From: a virus
Direction: 5' to 3' (one strand)
IMG/VR virus record: IMGVR_UViG_3300019487_000022
Coordinates: 59,807 to 123,806 of that record
Length of the DNA: 64,000 nt
Shown: positions 63,732-64,000 of the stretch, one piece after another
Layout: each line of letters starts with the position of its first letter
Position numbering within the stretch: the stretch's first letter is position 1
Made by a program: the position numbers and the translations under genes
The notes under the pieces: generated by a model
Seen by the model: the letters and a program-made list of their open reading frames with translations, nothing else
Database searches by the model: none
Told to the model about the DNA's origin: nothing

Positions 63732-64000
63732 ATGGCATTTACAGAATTCTATTGTCAATCTGGCGGAAGTAATTTAAATTCAGGAAGTACAACAAACAAT
63801 ACTGCTACGTTTACTTACGCATCGGGTAGTTGGGTTTCTACTACAAGAGTATTTACAGTAGCATCAGGCAACCCATCAACGGATGGTGTCGCCGTAGGAG
63901 ACTTCGCAAGCGTATACGCTGATGGTTCTACTGCTACAGGTTTCGTAGCAAGAGTAACAGCAAGGGACGCTACAACAATTACATTGTCAACTACGGTAGA
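63732..64000 (+). CDS. Tail-fibre/spike-type protein, 3' end outside window
   Basis: At least 89 residues, open at the window edge. Starts MAFTEFYCQSGGSNLNSGST and continues with FTVASGNPSTDGVAVGDFAS and VYADGSTATGFVARVTARDA, the N-terminal pattern of phage spike proteins also found in surface proteins of environmental bacteria. Follows the GYS-repeat gene by 18 nt. Confidence 0.75.
   Translation, partial: MAFTEFYCQSGGSNLNSGSTTNNTATFTYASGSWVSTTRVFTVASGNPSTDGVAVGDFASVYADGSTATGFVARVTARDATTITLSTTV

Noticed and set aside
1-64000. Whole-genome stop-codon recoding (TGA as Trp)
   Set aside because: All recognisable enzymes are full length with TGG for Trp, and TGA ends several genes, mostly in ATGA overlaps (13148, 18905, 44342, 47600, 49856, 53412). 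Only the Pth2-like gene needs UGA to be read.

Overview
The window looks like part of an AT-rich, large (jumbo-type) tailed dsDNA bacteriophage genome. It carries a terminase, portal and prohead-protease module. The remaining genes are tightly packed and often overlap by ATGA or TAATG. It also carries about 19 tRNA or tRNA-like genes, its own sigma factor, nucleotide and NAD+ enzymes, and tail-fibre-like genes at the right edge. The host is inferred to be a Gram-negative of the Planctomycetes kind. The grounds are a planctomycete-style dockerin repeat fused to a serine protease, a TIGR03790-like protein, a protein resembling a family I associate with Planctomycetes, two lipoproteins and an outer-membrane beta-barrel protein. 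This host call is inference, not proof.

Layout. 1-20.7 kb (all minus strand): virion and packaging module, transcribed right to left: TIGR03790-like protein, terminase large subunit, a run of unrecognised acidic, low-complexity or zinc-ribbon proteins, a probable frameshifted protein, a portal fused to a DUF559-type nuclease, and a prohead protease cut by the window edge. 20.7-31.2 kb: dUTPase, class II ribonucleotide reductase, MptE-like protein, HNH protein, macro domain, FliA-like sigma factor, then a divergent plus-strand operon pncB-pth2-nadE. 31.2-34 kb: lysis-like genes (coiled-coil membrane lipoprotein, membrane protein, GH24-type lysozyme). 34-35.2 kb: a Trp-like tRNA with anticodon UCA (reads UGA) close to a second Pth2-like gene whose third codon is an in-frame UGA. 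35.2-43.2 kb: vWA proteins, PP2C phosphatase, protein kinase, DnaJ-type zinc finger, deoxyribosyltransferase-like protein and nicotinamidase. 43-57.5 kb: many small proteins, an Rnl5-like RNA ligase, an OGFr-like domain, and the main tRNA array, which covers every Leu and Ser codon family. A nuclease gene sits inside the array between short direct repeats. 57.6-64 kb: dockerin-protease, structured noncoding intervals, an outer-membrane protein, Thr tRNAs and two fibre-like genes on the plus strand.

How it fits together. PncA, PncB and NadE would give the phage a nicotinamide-to-NAD+ route needing only NadD from elsewhere. Ribonucleotide reductase and dUTPase supply dNTPs. RNA ligase, a 2H phosphoesterase, two Pth2 homologues and the tRNAs point to heavy investment in translation upkeep. 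A recurrent element, TCTCC(A/T)G followed about 13 nt later by an AT-rich box, lies upstream of genes on both strands from 26 kb onward and is absent from the virion module; it is probably a phage promoter class. The strongest candidates for undescribed biology are the UGA-reading tRNA with its Pth2 gene, the vWA-PP2C-kinase set, the three-gene NAD+ route, the portal-nuclease fusion and the start codons buried in long hairpins.
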